Translations under genes and position numbers: made by a program | The notes under the pieces: generated by a model | Told to the model about the DNA's origin: nothing | Database searches by the model: none | The model's input: the letters and a program-made list of their open reading frames with translations, nothing else | Assembly (NCBI GenBank): GCA_951813045.1 | Contig: CATOTF010000002.1 | Coordinates: forward strand, 2,046,001 to 2,110,000 | DNA from: an uncultured Rhizobiaceae bacterium | GTDB lineage: Bacteria > Pseudomonadota > Alphaproteobacteria > Rhizobiales > Rhizobiaceae | Reading direction: 5' to 3' | DNA: 64,000 nucleotides | In this document: one piece after another, positions 9,541-18,026 of the stretch | Numbering within the stretch: the stretch's first letter is position 1 | How the letters are laid out: each line of letters starts with the position of its first letter

Positions 9541-9966
9541 TCACACTTTCTTGTCGATGATATAGAGCACAATTTGGAAACCCAGATAAATTCCTATGCT
9601 GCCTGCATGAAAAAACACCACCTCAAAAGGGAGACCAATCGTGTGGTTTAATTGCAGAACCGCGATAGTCTGCAGCGATACCGCCAAAATCCACATGACA
9701 CGGCCCCACGATAGGGTTGTCCATAATCCGACACTCGCCACCGGCAACACTACGACCATGATGGCGCTGAATATTTTCAGCAGGACAGGCATTGTGTCAA
9801 ATCGGTTGGTTTCACCTTCCCAATATCCAATAACACGAAGCCAGGCGTACACGGAGGCTGCAAAAAACACGGCAGCAAGCAAACGTAGATAAAAACTAAA
9901 AAGCTTATGCGCCCATTTTGAAAATCCAACCTTGGGTTTTTCGACTGCTGTCAGCTCCATACTCAT
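9541..9966 (-). CDS. DUF6163 family membrane protein
   Basis: A 141-residue inner-membrane protein with four predicted transmembrane segments (about residues 24-42, 62-82, 89-107 and 114-136) and a short basic N-terminus. It resembles the DUF6163 family, which I know from Hyphomicrobiales in this same neighbourhood (hemB, LdtR). No catalytic motif is apparent and the function is unknown. Its start overlaps the stop of the upstream CoA hydrolase gene by 4 bp (ATGA), so the two are translationally coupled; ldtR follows after 168 bp. A role at the envelope would fit the LdtR/transpeptidase neighbours, but that is only inference. Confidence 0.75.
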   Translation of the reverse strand: MSMELTAVEKPKVGFSKWAHKLFSFYLRLLAAVFFAASVYAWLRVIGYWEGETNRFDTMPVLLKIFSAIMVVVLPVASVGLWTTLSWGRVMWILAVSLQTIAVLQLNHTIGLPFEVVFFHAGSIGIYLGFQIVLYIIDKKV

Positions 9967-11024
9967 GTCAGCAACAACTCATCATTCCCAAGGCTCTCAA
10001 AGTGTTCATCAATCTCACCGGGGTCTACTGTAGCGATAGAGGATGGGTTCCAAGCTGGCGAACGGTCTTTATCAATAATCGCGGCGCGTATTCCTTCATA
10101 AAAATCTGCACCCACGAGGATGCGATTCAGAATACGAAATTCCATATTCATACATTGCTCAACTGAAAGCCCGCGCCCGGAGTTAATTTGACGATGGGCA
10201 ACAAACAGACTGGTTGGGGATTTTTGATTGAGCGATTTTAGTATTTTGCCTGCCCAACTGCGTTTTTCTTCGGATAATTCTTGATTACCCGACATCAATT
10301 CCAACCGCGATAGAATGGATGCAATATCTGGTTCCAAGAAGACATCCTTAATTTCATCGGCAAAATTTATAACTGAAGCCTCACCTTGGGGCGCCTGATA
10401 TTGAGACAATACACTATCCAGATCATCTTGATGACAAATAGCATCGTATAAATCATCCATTTCCTGGCTTTTGCAGGTACTTCCCACCAACCCCAACGCC
10501 ATACACTCCGATTGATTGAGCCGGTTTCCGGTCAATCCTATATATAAAGCCATTTCCTGCGGCGCTTTATTCAGCAAATAAGAAGCGCCTACATCAGGGA
10601 AAAACCCGATACCAACTTCCGGCATTGCAAATGAAATTTTTTCGCCGGCAACAACGTGCCCGTGGAAAGAGACACCTACTCCTCCACCCATCACAATTCC
10701 ATCGACAAGAGCTATGTAGGGTTTGGGAAATGAAGCAATTCTGGCATTCAATCGATATTCTCGTGCAAAAAAGTCAAAATCGTAGTCCTTCGCCAACCCG
10801 CATTCATACAGGTGACGGATATCACCACCGGCCGAAAACGCCCTGCCCGGTGCTGCTTTAACTACAATGCGTTCTATCGCCGGATCCACCTCCCAGATAT
10901 CGAGATGATAATCGAGTGCCCGTAACATGGTATCTGTTACAGCGTTGAGCGTCTCCGGTTTATTGAGCGTCACAACACCTGCCCGTCCAACCGTTTCAAA
11001 CACAATGTCGTTTGTAGCGCTCAC
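9963..11024 (-). CDS. 3-hydroxyisobutyryl-CoA hydrolase-like protein (ECH_2)
   Basis: This crotonase-fold protein most resembles 3-hydroxyisobutyryl-CoA hydrolases of valine breakdown. Seen are the CoA/oxyanion-hole segments GRAFSAGGDIRHLYECG (about residue 50) and DGIVMGGGVGVS (about residue 95), the ECH_2 hallmark FAMPEVGIGFFPDVGASY (about residue 118), and a C-terminal QCMNMEFRILNRI segment. I use the GTG at 11024 (AAGGAG ten bases upstream), giving 353 residues; the frame continues to an ATG at 11078 but without a ribosome site. Another enoyl-CoA hydratase/isomerase activity cannot be excluded. It is divergent from hemB. Confidence 0.83.
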   Translation of the reverse strand: MSATNDIVFETVGRAGVVTLNKPETLNAVTDTMLRALDYHLDIWEVDPAIERIVVKAAPGRAFSAGGDIRHLYECGLAKDYDFDFFAREYRLNARIASFPKPYIALVDGIVMGGGVGVSFHGHVVAGEKISFAMPEVGIGFFPDVGASYLLNKAPQEMALYIGLTGNRLNQSECMALGLVGSTCKSQEMDDLYDAICHQDDLDSVLSQYQAPQGEASVINFADEIKDVFLEPDIASILSRLELMSGNQELSEEKRSWAGKILKSLNQKSPTSLFVAHRQINSGRGLSVEQCMNMEFRILNRILVGADFYEGIRAAIIDKDRSPAWNPSSIATVDPGEIDEHFESLGNDELLLT

Positions 11025-11046
11025 AGAGCCAATTCTCCTTTCACTC

Positions 11047-11142
11047 TTCCATTGCGTTGATACGTAGCTGAACACCATTCTACAATGGAAGGAAACCGAT
11101 CAAAGATGCTTTTCCATTGTGTTTTGCCCATGCTAATGGAAA
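11047..11142. repeat. Four TTCCATT elements between hemB and the hydrolase gene
   Basis: TTCCATTG occurs at 11047-11054 and 11112-11119 on the plus strand, its complement at 11093-11100, and AATGGAAA at 11135-11142. The last two form an 8-bp inverted pair (TTTCCATT / AATGGAAA). All lie in the 150-bp divergent promoter region, so they may be binding sites for one regulator. No function is known to me. Confidence 0.4.
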
Positions 11143-11174
11143 CATCGCTTAGCTGAATTGAAGAGTTATTTGAA

Positions 11175-12191
11175 ATGACCGACCGCACTACCGAGATCGT
11201 GGACGCTGTGACCGGCAGCAGAAGGTTGCGACGAAACCGGCGTTTCGACTGGATCCGCCGCATGGTGCAGGAAGCAACCCTTTCGCCAGCCGATCTCATC
11301 TTACCAATATTCCTGATTGAAGGGACTGACAACGAAGAGACCATTGCGGCCATGCCCGGCGTCTCACGCTATACAATCGACCGCGCGGTAAAGGTTGCCA
11401 AACAAGCGTTCGACCTCGGCATACCGGCTGTTGCTCCCTTTCCCAATGTGTCATTGGAAAAACGTAACAGGACAGGCAGTGAAATCACCAATCCGGACAA
11501 CCTTATCTGCCAGTTCGTGCGAGCCGTTAAAATGTCAGTTCCTGACATTGGGGTCATTACCGATGCCGCCCTTGATCCATTCACCGATCACGGGCACGAC
11601 GGCGTGTTGGAAAATGGTATTATCGTAAACGATGAAAGTGTCGCCCAAATCGTCTTGGGTGCACTTCGCCAAGCCGAAGCTGGCGCGGATATCATTGCTC
11701 CCTCCGATATGATGGACGGTCGGATAGGCGCAATTCGCCAGGCATTGGACGACGCAGGGTTCCAGAACGTTGGAATCCTTTCCTATACAGCTAAGTACGC
11801 ATCAGCCTTTTACGGTCCTTATCGTGAGGCGATAGGCACTGACGGACTGCTTCAAGGCGACAAAAAGACTTATTATATAGACCCTGCAAATTCCGAAGAT
11901 GCCATGCGTGAAGCTGAGCTGGATATTGCGGAAGGGGCTGACATGTTGATGGTAAAGCCCGGCATGCCCTATCTCGACATTGTACGCCGTATGAAAGTTG
12001 AATTTGGCATGCCCGTTTTCGCCTATCAGGTGAGTGGCGAATACACGATGATCGAAACTGCCGCTGCCAACGGGTATATAGATGGTGACCGGGTGATGAT
12101 GGAAAGCTTGCTTGCCTTCAAACGCGCCGGTGCGGACGGGATCCTAACCTATCATGCACTGAAGGCAGCTCAAAAAATGGCAGGGGAATAA
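11175..12191 (+). CDS. hemB: Delta-aminolevulinic acid dehydratase
   Basis: HemB condenses two 5-aminolevulinate molecules to porphobilinogen in tetrapyrrole synthesis. The 338-residue protein carries the two Schiff-base lysine regions, SYTAKYASAFYGPYREA near residue 210 and MLMVKPGMPYLDI near residue 260, and RRMVQEATLSPADLILPIF near the N-terminus. The segment DAALDPFTDHGHDG (about residue 134) has Asp where zinc-dependent enzymes have Cys, so this is the magnesium/potassium-type enzyme usual in alphaproteobacteria. Start ATG at 11175. It is transcribed away from the hydrolase-DUF6163-ldtR group. Confidence 0.96.
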   Translation: MTDRTTEIVDAVTGSRRLRRNRRFDWIRRMVQEATLSPADLILPIFLIEGTDNEETIAAMPGVSRYTIDRAVKVAKQAFDLGIPAVAPFPNVSLEKRNRTGSEITNPDNLICQFVRAVKMSVPDIGVITDAALDPFTDHGHDGVLENGIIVNDESVAQIVLGALRQAEAGADIIAPSDMMDGRIGAIRQALDDAGFQNVGILSYTAKYASAFYGPYREAIGTDGLLQGDKKTYYIDPANSEDAMREAELDIAEGADMLMVKPGMPYLDIVRRMKVEFGMPVFAYQVSGEYTMIETAAANGYIDGDRVMMESLLAFKRAGADGILTYHALKAAQKMAGE

Positions 12192-12248
12192 TCCGCATCA
12201 AATTAAAGTGCTAGGTAGATATTCACAGTCAATTATAGCGTAGTCATT

Positions 12249-12272
12249 TACCCAATTACCCTCTATTGGGTA
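12249..12272. promoter_or_regulatory. Inverted repeat upstream of the polyketide operon
   Basis: TACCCAAT and ATTGGGTA form a perfect 8-bp inverted repeat around an 8-base spacer, 76 bp before the polyketide synthase start. It is suited to bind a dimeric regulator; no regulator gene is adjacent. Confidence 0.4.
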
Positions 12273-12347
12273 GTGATTATGAAATGCGGAGAATTCCGCT
12301 CAATCTGTGGTACGCCTTACCCACGTTACCCCGGCAAGGATTCTTTG

Positions 12348-13403
12348 ATGGACGTATATTTGAATGGTTTAGCTACCGCTGTTCCTCCACACGTTTTACC
12401 ACAAGATCTTGTACTGAAGAATGCCAGGCGAATTTTAGGGCCGCGCTATAGTCAATATGAACGCATGTCCAAAACCTTTGAAACTTCAGGCGTGGAAAAG
12501 CGGTACTCCATGGCACCGTTTGAATGGTTTGACGAGCCAAAAAGCTGGCCCGAACGAAACAGCCTATATCTTGAAGGTGGAACCGCGCTCTTTGTGGACG
12601 CGACAACGGCAGCATTAAAAAGTGCGAAATTGAACGCGGACGATATCGACACCGTGATTACTGTATCATCCACAGGTGTAGCAACTCCAACACTTGAAGC
12701 GCGGGCCTGGAAAGAACTGGGCTTTAGGACCAACGTGCGCCGAATCCCCGTGTTTGGCCTTGGGTGTGCTGGTGGAGTTTCAGGAATGTCAATTGCCCAG
12801 GCGCATGCTGTTGCTCAACCTGGAACTAACGTCCTGATTGTTGCACTTGAAGCTTGCACATTGTCATTTCGATCCGACAGACTTCAAAAAGCCGACATTA
12901 TCGCTACGGTCCTGTTTGGAGACGGTGCAGCAGCCGCATGTCTTTCTACGAACCCTTCAAATGGTGAATTACCCGAAATAAGAATGCAGGATGGCCACGA
13001 AGAAATGTGGCCGGACACATTGTCTATAATGGGTTGGGATGTTGACGAATCTGGCCTCGGTGTAATTTTCGACAGATCTATCCCGGCGTTTGCTGAAGAA
13101 TATTTCACAGGTGCAGCGGAGAAAGCCGCGGAGAAGTGTGGGGTTGATCTGAAAAAACTGGATCGTTTAGTATCTCACCCTGGCGGCACCAAGGTTGTAG
13201 AAGCCTTGGAAACCGCGATGAAACTTGACGAAGGTTCTTTAGACGTGGAACGCACCATATTACGAGACTACGGCAATATGTCGGCGCCAACGGTCATGTT
13301 CGTTCTCGACAGATTGATCGAACAAAAAGCGTCCGGTTCGATGATGATGTGCGCGCTTGGCCCGGGATTTACCGCATCCTTCCTACCACTCACGATTGCA
13401 TGA
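12348..13403 (+). CDS. Type III polyketide synthase
   Basis: A 351-residue chalcone-synthase-type ketosynthase. The catalytic triad is visible: Cys in VFGLGCAGGVSG (about residue 145), His in LVSHPGGTK (about residue 280) and Asn in RDYGNMSAPT (about residue 308). Such enzymes extend a fatty acyl-CoA with malonyl-CoA to alkylresorcinols or alkylpyrones. The start at 12348 has AAGGA seven bases upstream; the frame extends 25 residues further to 12273 but that leader is unlike the family. It overlaps the next gene by 4 bp (ATGA). Together with the methyltransferase and the exporter it resembles the Streptomyces srsAB phenolic-lipid set, which supports a membrane-lipid product. Confidence 0.88.
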   Translation: MDVYLNGLATAVPPHVLPQDLVLKNARRILGPRYSQYERMSKTFETSGVEKRYSMAPFEWFDEPKSWPERNSLYLEGGTALFVDATTAALKSAKLNADDIDTVITVSSTGVATPTLEARAWKELGFRTNVRRIPVFGLGCAGGVSGMSIAQAHAVAQPGTNVLIVALEACTLSFRSDRLQKADIIATVLFGDGAAAACLSTNPSNGELPEIRMQDGHEEMWPDTLSIMGWDVDESGLGVIFDRSIPAFAEEYFTGAAEKAAEKCGVDLKKLDRLVSHPGGTKVVEALETAMKLDEGSLDVERTILRDYGNMSAPTVMFVLDRLIEQKASGSMMMCALGPGFTASFLPLTIA

Positions 13404-13906
13404 GCATGCCTGAAATAACCACATCCGCCGCATTATTTCTTGTTTTCATCATCATCCAGCGCCTAAGTGAGCTTGTGCTTGCCAAGCGCAATACAGCACA
13501 ATTGATGGCGCGTGGTGCAACGGAGATAGGCGCGTCCCATTACCCTATAATCGTTGCGTTACACACAGCATGGATTCTCGCGCTGGTATGGTTCGGCTAC
13601 GACAAAAATGTGATGTACGGCTGGCTGGTCGCTTTTGCATTGTTACAGGTGTTGCGCGTCTGGATATTAAAAAGCCTTGGGGAACGATGGACCACTCGAA
13701 TCATCATATTGAACGAACCGTTGGTTGTGCGTGGACCATTCCGTTTTCTAAAGCATCCCAATTACACACTTGTGGTCGCCGAAATATTTGTAGCTCCAAT
13801 GGTTTTGGGCCTTTTTTGGGTCGCGATAATATTTTCAGTATTAAATGCGGGGGTGCTTTTCATGCGTATTTCTATTGAAGAAAAGGCGTTAAGCGCCCTA
13901 CGCTAA
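13400..13906 (+). CDS. Isoprenylcysteine carboxyl methyltransferase-like membrane protein
   Basis: A 168-residue membrane protein of the ICMT family with four or five hydrophobic segments. The conserved C-terminal SAM site is seen as GPFRFLKHPNYTLVVAE (about residues 112-128) followed by a hydrophobic segment and EEKAL. In type III polyketide operons the homologous protein (SrsB-like) methylates the phenolic lipid, so a polyketide O- or C-methyltransferase is more likely than a protein methyltransferase. I choose the ATG at 13400, which overlaps the polyketide synthase stop, rather than the upstream codon at 13349. Confidence 0.82.
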   Translation: MSMPEITTSAALFLVFIIIQRLSELVLAKRNTAQLMARGATEIGASHYPIIVALHTAWILALVWFGYDKNVMYGWLVAFALLQVLRVWILKSLGERWTTRIIILNEPLVVRGPFRFLKHPNYTLVVAEIFVAPMVLGLFWVAIIFSVLNAGVLFMRISIEEKALSALR

Positions 13907-13941
13907 CGCATGAAAACACACAGCTTCGAACCATCACCGGC

Positions 13942-15906
13942 GTGGCAATTTATGGGGATTTCCTCTTGAGCTACGGCTTTGGACTGGAACGCATTGGCCT
14001 TTGGACACTTCGTTGGCCAAAGCTTACAGCCGCATTGTTGATCACAATGATATTGGCAGCAGGTGCGACACTTCCGAATCTGAGATTTGATCAAGATATA
14101 AATCGAGTATTTTTATCCCAAAACAAAATCTCCCAGGATTACAGGCATTTTGTCGAAGACACGGGAGGGCAACGGCATGAAATCGTCTTGATCGCCGAAA
14201 GCCCAAGCCGCTTCACTGCTGTGAATTACAAACAACTCCACAGCTTCGCACTTGATCTTGAATTCCTTGATGGTGTGAGTAGCGTCCTTTCTCCATTTAT
14301 ATTTCGTTTTCCAGACAACGCTCTCCAACACGCAAGCCAACCGGTAATATCGGTCGATCTGGAGTTAGCTCAAATTGAGCAGCGAATTGATCAGTTTTCA
14401 AATCTATACAAACACCAGCGCTCGTTAATCAGCGCTGACCGAAAAGCGGCACTTTTCATAATCAACGCTGAAAAGGGAGCTACTCCCAACGCAGTTGAAC
14501 GGCTGATCAATGAGGTTTCCACCCTCGCAGATACGGCTTCGAAAACGAGCCTGACTATGTCGTTAACCGGTGAGGACATAATTTCACAGGAAATCGTGTC
14601 TGCCCTTCAGAGTGAACTGATTACTCTTAATCTGTTTGGTTCAGCGTTGGTTATCTTCATTGCTCTGATCATATTTCGCAGCGTCAGTTTAACGATCATT
14701 GGCGTCACGCCTGCATTGATCTCGGTTTTAATGTGTTTGGCCCTGTTTTCATTACTTAACTATCCAATCACCGTTTTGAGCAACGTTTTACCGCTTCTCA
14801 CGCTGGGTCTTGGGATTGCAAATAGTCTTCATCTCATCTCCCACTGGCGCTCCGCTCCTGGAGAAAATGAACATCGCATTCGCGATACGCTAAACGCCGT
14901 TGGACCCGGTTGTGCGCTTGCATCAGTTACCACCGTCATTTCATTCATGGCGATAGCGCTCACGGGTAATGCGCAAATGTTCGAATTTGCCGTTACCGGC
15001 GCCCTGTCAATTGCCATCTCATATTTTGCCGTGATCTCGACCTTCGTTTTACTCGCCAAAACCTTGGGGCGGTCATCTCCTTGTCGGATTGGTCAGGAAA
15101 AAAAGCCTGCTCTGTTGTCAATGTTGGAGAACGGCTTCCAACTCCACGGTACAAAAGTCATCTCCATCTCTGCTGTTGTATTTTGCGTTTCATTTGTGGG
15201 TTTTAGCAACGCTACACCGTGGTTTTCCTATGAGGACAATCTACCCACCGACAGCGAAATTAGGACGATCAACAAACGGGTGTCAGAAAAATTCGGTGGC
15301 TTTTATCGCCTTTGGATTGAGATTGACACGTCTGGCCAAAACAGCATTTCGACAGAGAAAGGTTGGCAGCGCCTGGCAAAGATACAAGAAGCTATTCGCT
15401 CTGCAGCTCCAAACACTCTCACAACATCTATTGCAGATATAGCAGGCCTGCTCGGAATTTTTGGCCGATTGCCTACAGATGAAGAATTGAGCGAACTACC
15501 GAAAGGACTGGCTACCGACTATTTGTCAGAACAGTCGGATATTGCTCGTATAAACGCCTTTATTTCTGAACCGATGCAAAGTCATGAATCGCTGGATATC
15601 TATGATGCAATAGAGGTTGCGGCTCTCAATGCCGGAGCACAAAAGGTCGTTGGGCTTCCGGTCATAATGCGTCACGAATCCATATCGATCGTCAATCAGT
15701 TACGTTGGGGTCTATTGGCCGCCTGTTTGGCATCAGTTGCAATAATCGCATTCGCATTCAAATCGGCTCGCTTGATTCCGATTTTATTGGTTCCTAACAT
15801 ACTGCCAATGTTGATAGTGGACTTGTCCCGTATTAATTCCGCATCCTGTTCTCGTTTAACTCGTTTTTCGTTCAAATTTGATGGGCGACATTCCTCCTAT
15901 CGCTGA
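13942..15906 (+). pseudogene. RND/MMPL-type exporter truncated by an IS3 insertion
   Basis: This RND-superfamily membrane protein (MMPL-like) would export a hydrophobic product, here probably the polyketide lipid. It has an N-terminal helix, a periplasmic domain with FDQDINRVFLS, then a block of helices (about residues 225-390) and a second periplasmic loop. The second helix block breaks off after LIPILLVPNILPMLIV: from base 15818 the sequence is the end of an IS3 element, and the last roughly 30 residues of the frame (RINSASCSRLTRFSF and on) are IS-encoded. About three to four C-terminal helices are missing, so transport is probably lost. The start may be GTG 13942 or TTG 13966. Confidence 0.82.
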
Positions 15907-16713
15907 GTGTCTTCTGCGGCTGTTGTAAAAGCCGTTGATGTATTGGAACAGGGCGTCGGTTGCTTGCTGTCGTGTTTGCCATGTGCCGCGCCAGATGAGT
16001 TCGGCTTTGAGTGTTTTGAAGAACGTCTCGACCACGGCGTTGTCCCAGCAATTGCCTTTTCGGCTCATGGACACTTTAAACTTCAGTTCACGCATTCGTT
16101 TTTGATAATCATGAGAGCAGTATTGACTGCCACGGTCCGTATGATGAATGCAGCCCGGCGGTGGGTTTCGAAGGGCCAAAGCCCGGTTGAGAGCCTGCAA
16201 TGCCAAGTCTTTCTTCAACCGGTTGCTGACAGCCCAACCCACCACACGGCGTGAATGTAGATCGATCATCACTGCCAGATACAGCCAGCCCTCACGGGTC
16301 CAGATGTAGCTGATGTCACCTGCCCATTTCTGGTTGGGTTTATCCGCTTGGAAGTTCCGCCCCAGCAAGTTAGGCGCAATGTTGAAGCGGTGATTGCTAT
16401 CGGTCGTAGCTTTGTATTTGCGTGTTCTGACCACTCGAATGCCGTTGTCGCGCATCAGGCGGCCAACACGGCGGTGACCAATAGCAAGGCCGGCTTCCTT
16501 CAACTCCTGCGTCATTCTCGGGCGACCATAACTGCCAAGGCTCAAGTGATGCTGTTCACGGATGTGCGCCAGAACCACCATGTCATCGCGCTGCCGTTGA
16601 CTAACAGGGCGGTTGTGCCAGGCACGATAACCACGCGATGTAACATTCAGAATATGGCAAAGCCGATCCACCGGAACGTGTTTCCTGTGTTCTTCGACAA
16701 ACGCAAATCTCAC
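15856..16713 (-). CDS. IS3-family transposase, OrfB (DDE integrase)
   Basis: The 285-residue catalytic half of an IS3-family transposase. A helical N-terminal part (HTH_21-like, RDDMVVLAHIREQHHLSLGS region, about residues 40-65) precedes the integrase core with the acidic triad in KWAGDISYIWT, IHHTDRGSQYCSH and DNAVVETFFKTLKAEL. It ends with YNSRRRHSAIGGMSPIKFE, typical of the family. The frame overlaps orfA by 4 bp; in this family the functional protein is usually an OrfAB fusion made by -1 frameshifting. It appears intact. Confidence 0.92.
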   Translation of the reverse strand: MRFAFVEEHRKHVPVDRLCHILNVTSRGYRAWHNRPVSQRQRDDMVVLAHIREQHHLSLGSYGRPRMTQELKEAGLAIGHRRVGRLMRDNGIRVVRTRKYKATTDSNHRFNIAPNLLGRNFQADKPNQKWAGDISYIWTREGWLYLAVMIDLHSRRVVGWAVSNRLKKDLALQALNRALALRNPPPGCIHHTDRGSQYCSHDYQKRMRELKFKVSMSRKGNCWDNAVVETFFKTLKAELIWRGTWQTRQQATDALFQYINGFYNSRRRHSAIGGMSPIKFERKTS

Positions 16714-16985
16714 TTGCTTTGACCCGCGAAGAACACTGTTGCCTTCTTTAATATCTCCCTCTCCTCCGTGAGGAGACGAACCTCTCTGCGAAGCCGCTCA
16801 TTCTCTTTGGCCAGATCAATATCAACCGATGGTGGAAGGTCATCAGGCCGGGATTGTTGTATCCATTTCGATAACGTCGAAAAGCCGACCCCCAAATCTG
16901 ATGCCACTTGTTTCCGGGTAAGTCCGCTGGTCAGCGCAATACGCACCGCTTCACGCTTGAATTCGTCTGTGTGGCCTCGTGCCAT
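16710..16985 (-). CDS. IS3-family transposase, OrfA (HTH)
   Basis: A 91-residue DNA-binding protein with a helix-turn-helix (REAVRIALTSGLTRKQVASD to GVGFSTLSKWIQQ, residues 10-42) and a leucine-zipper-like coiled coil (KENERLRREVRLLTEEREIL, about residues 59-80), as usual for OrfA of IS3 elements. It recognises the element's ends and regulates the fusion transposase. Intact. Confidence 0.9.
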   Translation of the reverse strand: MARGHTDEFKREAVRIALTSGLTRKQVASDLGVGFSTLSKWIQQSRPDDLPPSVDIDLAKENERLRREVRLLTEEREILKKATVFFAGQSK

Positions 16986-17053
16986 AATAGTTCTCCTTGA
17001 TGGGATTAATCCAATTCAAGGACACGGAACTAAACCGTGACAAGTCCATCTAT

Positions 17054-17782
17054 CTAATCGTTCCCATAGTCTGGTTCGTACTCCATCTCACGTTCATCAG
17101 TGATGCTGTGATAGAGCTCAACTCCCGCTATCTCCAGCTCCTCTGACCCATCCAAATTTAAATTGCATACGGGACATCGGAACTGCTCAGCGGTAAGTTG
17201 CTTCTCCACGGTTTCCCATATCCCGTACTCCTCTGGTTGCGTGTCTACCACCTCCTCACCCATTTGAATTCCAGCAAGGAATGCTTTGCCGAGGCAGGCT
17301 GGGCATTCCTGCGGCCATTCTTCATCAGAGACGAAAGAAAACAAACCACGATATTGGTATGCTTCCTTATTAGCCGCATCGGCCAATGCAGTGTCTCTCT
17401 CTAATTTCTTGCGACTGGCAAATTGTTCGCGGTGCCTATCGACACGTAACTCAACGGACTGTCGGCGAGCCATTTTGGTGGCTTCGAGAATTGCTTTCGG
17501 CGCGGTTGAATCCTTGGCACCAAGCCAACTATCCAAATCAGACCTCATATGGGAGAGAATGGTCTCACAGGCATACCAAAACAAACCTTCCCACGCATCC
17601 AAGGCCATAGCGTTGAAAGGGGTTGCCCCTGAATGCAGTTCAGCGTTTCGTCTCAATGCAATCCTATCACAAAATTCCTTGTTCTTTTCGTCAAACCGCG
17701 GAACCATAGTGTCCGTCCGTTTAACCCGACCTACAGTGCTTGTCATGAGTTGTTTAAGTGTCCGCTTAATATTGGCGGACAC
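17054..17782 (-). CDS. HEPN-like protein with zinc-binding Cys pairs, probably N-terminally truncated
   Basis: I do not recognise this 242-residue protein firmly. Near residue 42 it has RRNAELHSGATPF, an R-N-x3-H motif (R-x4-H spacing) like that of HEPN ribonuclease domains. A central Arg/Lys-rich helix follows (about residues 95-130), then ECPACLGKAF near residue 162 and RCPVCNLNL near residue 202, two CxxC pairs that could bind one zinc. The C-terminus is very acidic. The GTG at 17782 sits inside a 10-bp inverted repeat and right after an in-frame stop; ATG codons at 17746 and 17707 are alternatives. The N-terminal part usually preceding the RN-H motif is missing. The stop lies 6 bp from IS copy A. 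Confidence 0.45.
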   Translation of the reverse strand: MSANIKRTLKQLMTSTVGRVKRTDTMVPRFDEKNKEFCDRIALRRNAELHSGATPFNAMALDAWEGLFWYACETILSHMRSDLDSWLGAKDSTAPKAILEATKMARRQSVELRVDRHREQFASRKKLERDTALADAANKEAYQYRGLFSFVSDEEWPQECPACLGKAFLAGIQMGEEVVDTQPEEYGIWETVEKQLTAEQFRCPVCNLNLDGSEELEIAGVELYHSITDEREMEYEPDYGND

Positions 17783-17784
17783 TT
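17756..17784. repeat. Perfect 10-bp inverted repeat
   Basis: AAGTGTCCGC and GCGGACACTT flank nine bases. The right arm contains the GTG start used for the HEPN-like frame. An IS66-type orfA beginning follows at 17796, so this may be the end of a lost element. Confidence 0.5.
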
Positions 17785-17795
17785 AGGGACAGATT

Positions 17796-17864
17796 ATGGG
17801 TAGTGGCGGGAAGCGACGCAGGTGGTCTAACGACGAGAAGCGTTCTATCTGTCAGCAGAGCCGC
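17796..17864 (+). pseudogene. Fragment of IS66-type orfA
   Basis: The frame starting at ATG 17796 reads MGSGGKRRRWSNDEKRSICQ, which matches the first residues of OrfA-type proteins of IS66-like elements, and then loses similarity after about 23 codons. The rest of the element is absent. The DNA from 17865 to 18026 carries nothing recognisable. Confidence 0.45.
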
Positions 17865-18026
17865 TCCAACTGCTGGCCGCCGCGCCCCTTCACGATAGAA
17901 CCCAGAGCACCTGCGATTGCCAAAATTTTGTCAGACAACTCAGCTACATCCTGGAGTTCATGATTGCAGAAAAACCATCCGTTCTCGAACAAACTGCGTT
18001 TGAGACCATTTGATTGGTCCATCATT

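Larger units (their letters stand above)
15818..17048 (-). mobile_element. IS3-family insertion sequence (copy A)
   Basis: A 1231-bp element with two overlapping transposase frames on the minus strand. The ends are imperfect inverted repeats: TGGACTTGTCCCG at the left, and on the complement of the right end TGGACTTGTCACG; both continue to TTCCG. No clear target duplication flanks it (GATAG at the left, TCTAT at the right), so one flank has probably been changed by deletion or recombination. A decayed second copy of the same element, in opposite orientation, lies at 32603-32952. The left end truncates the MMPL exporter gene. Confidence 0.85.
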
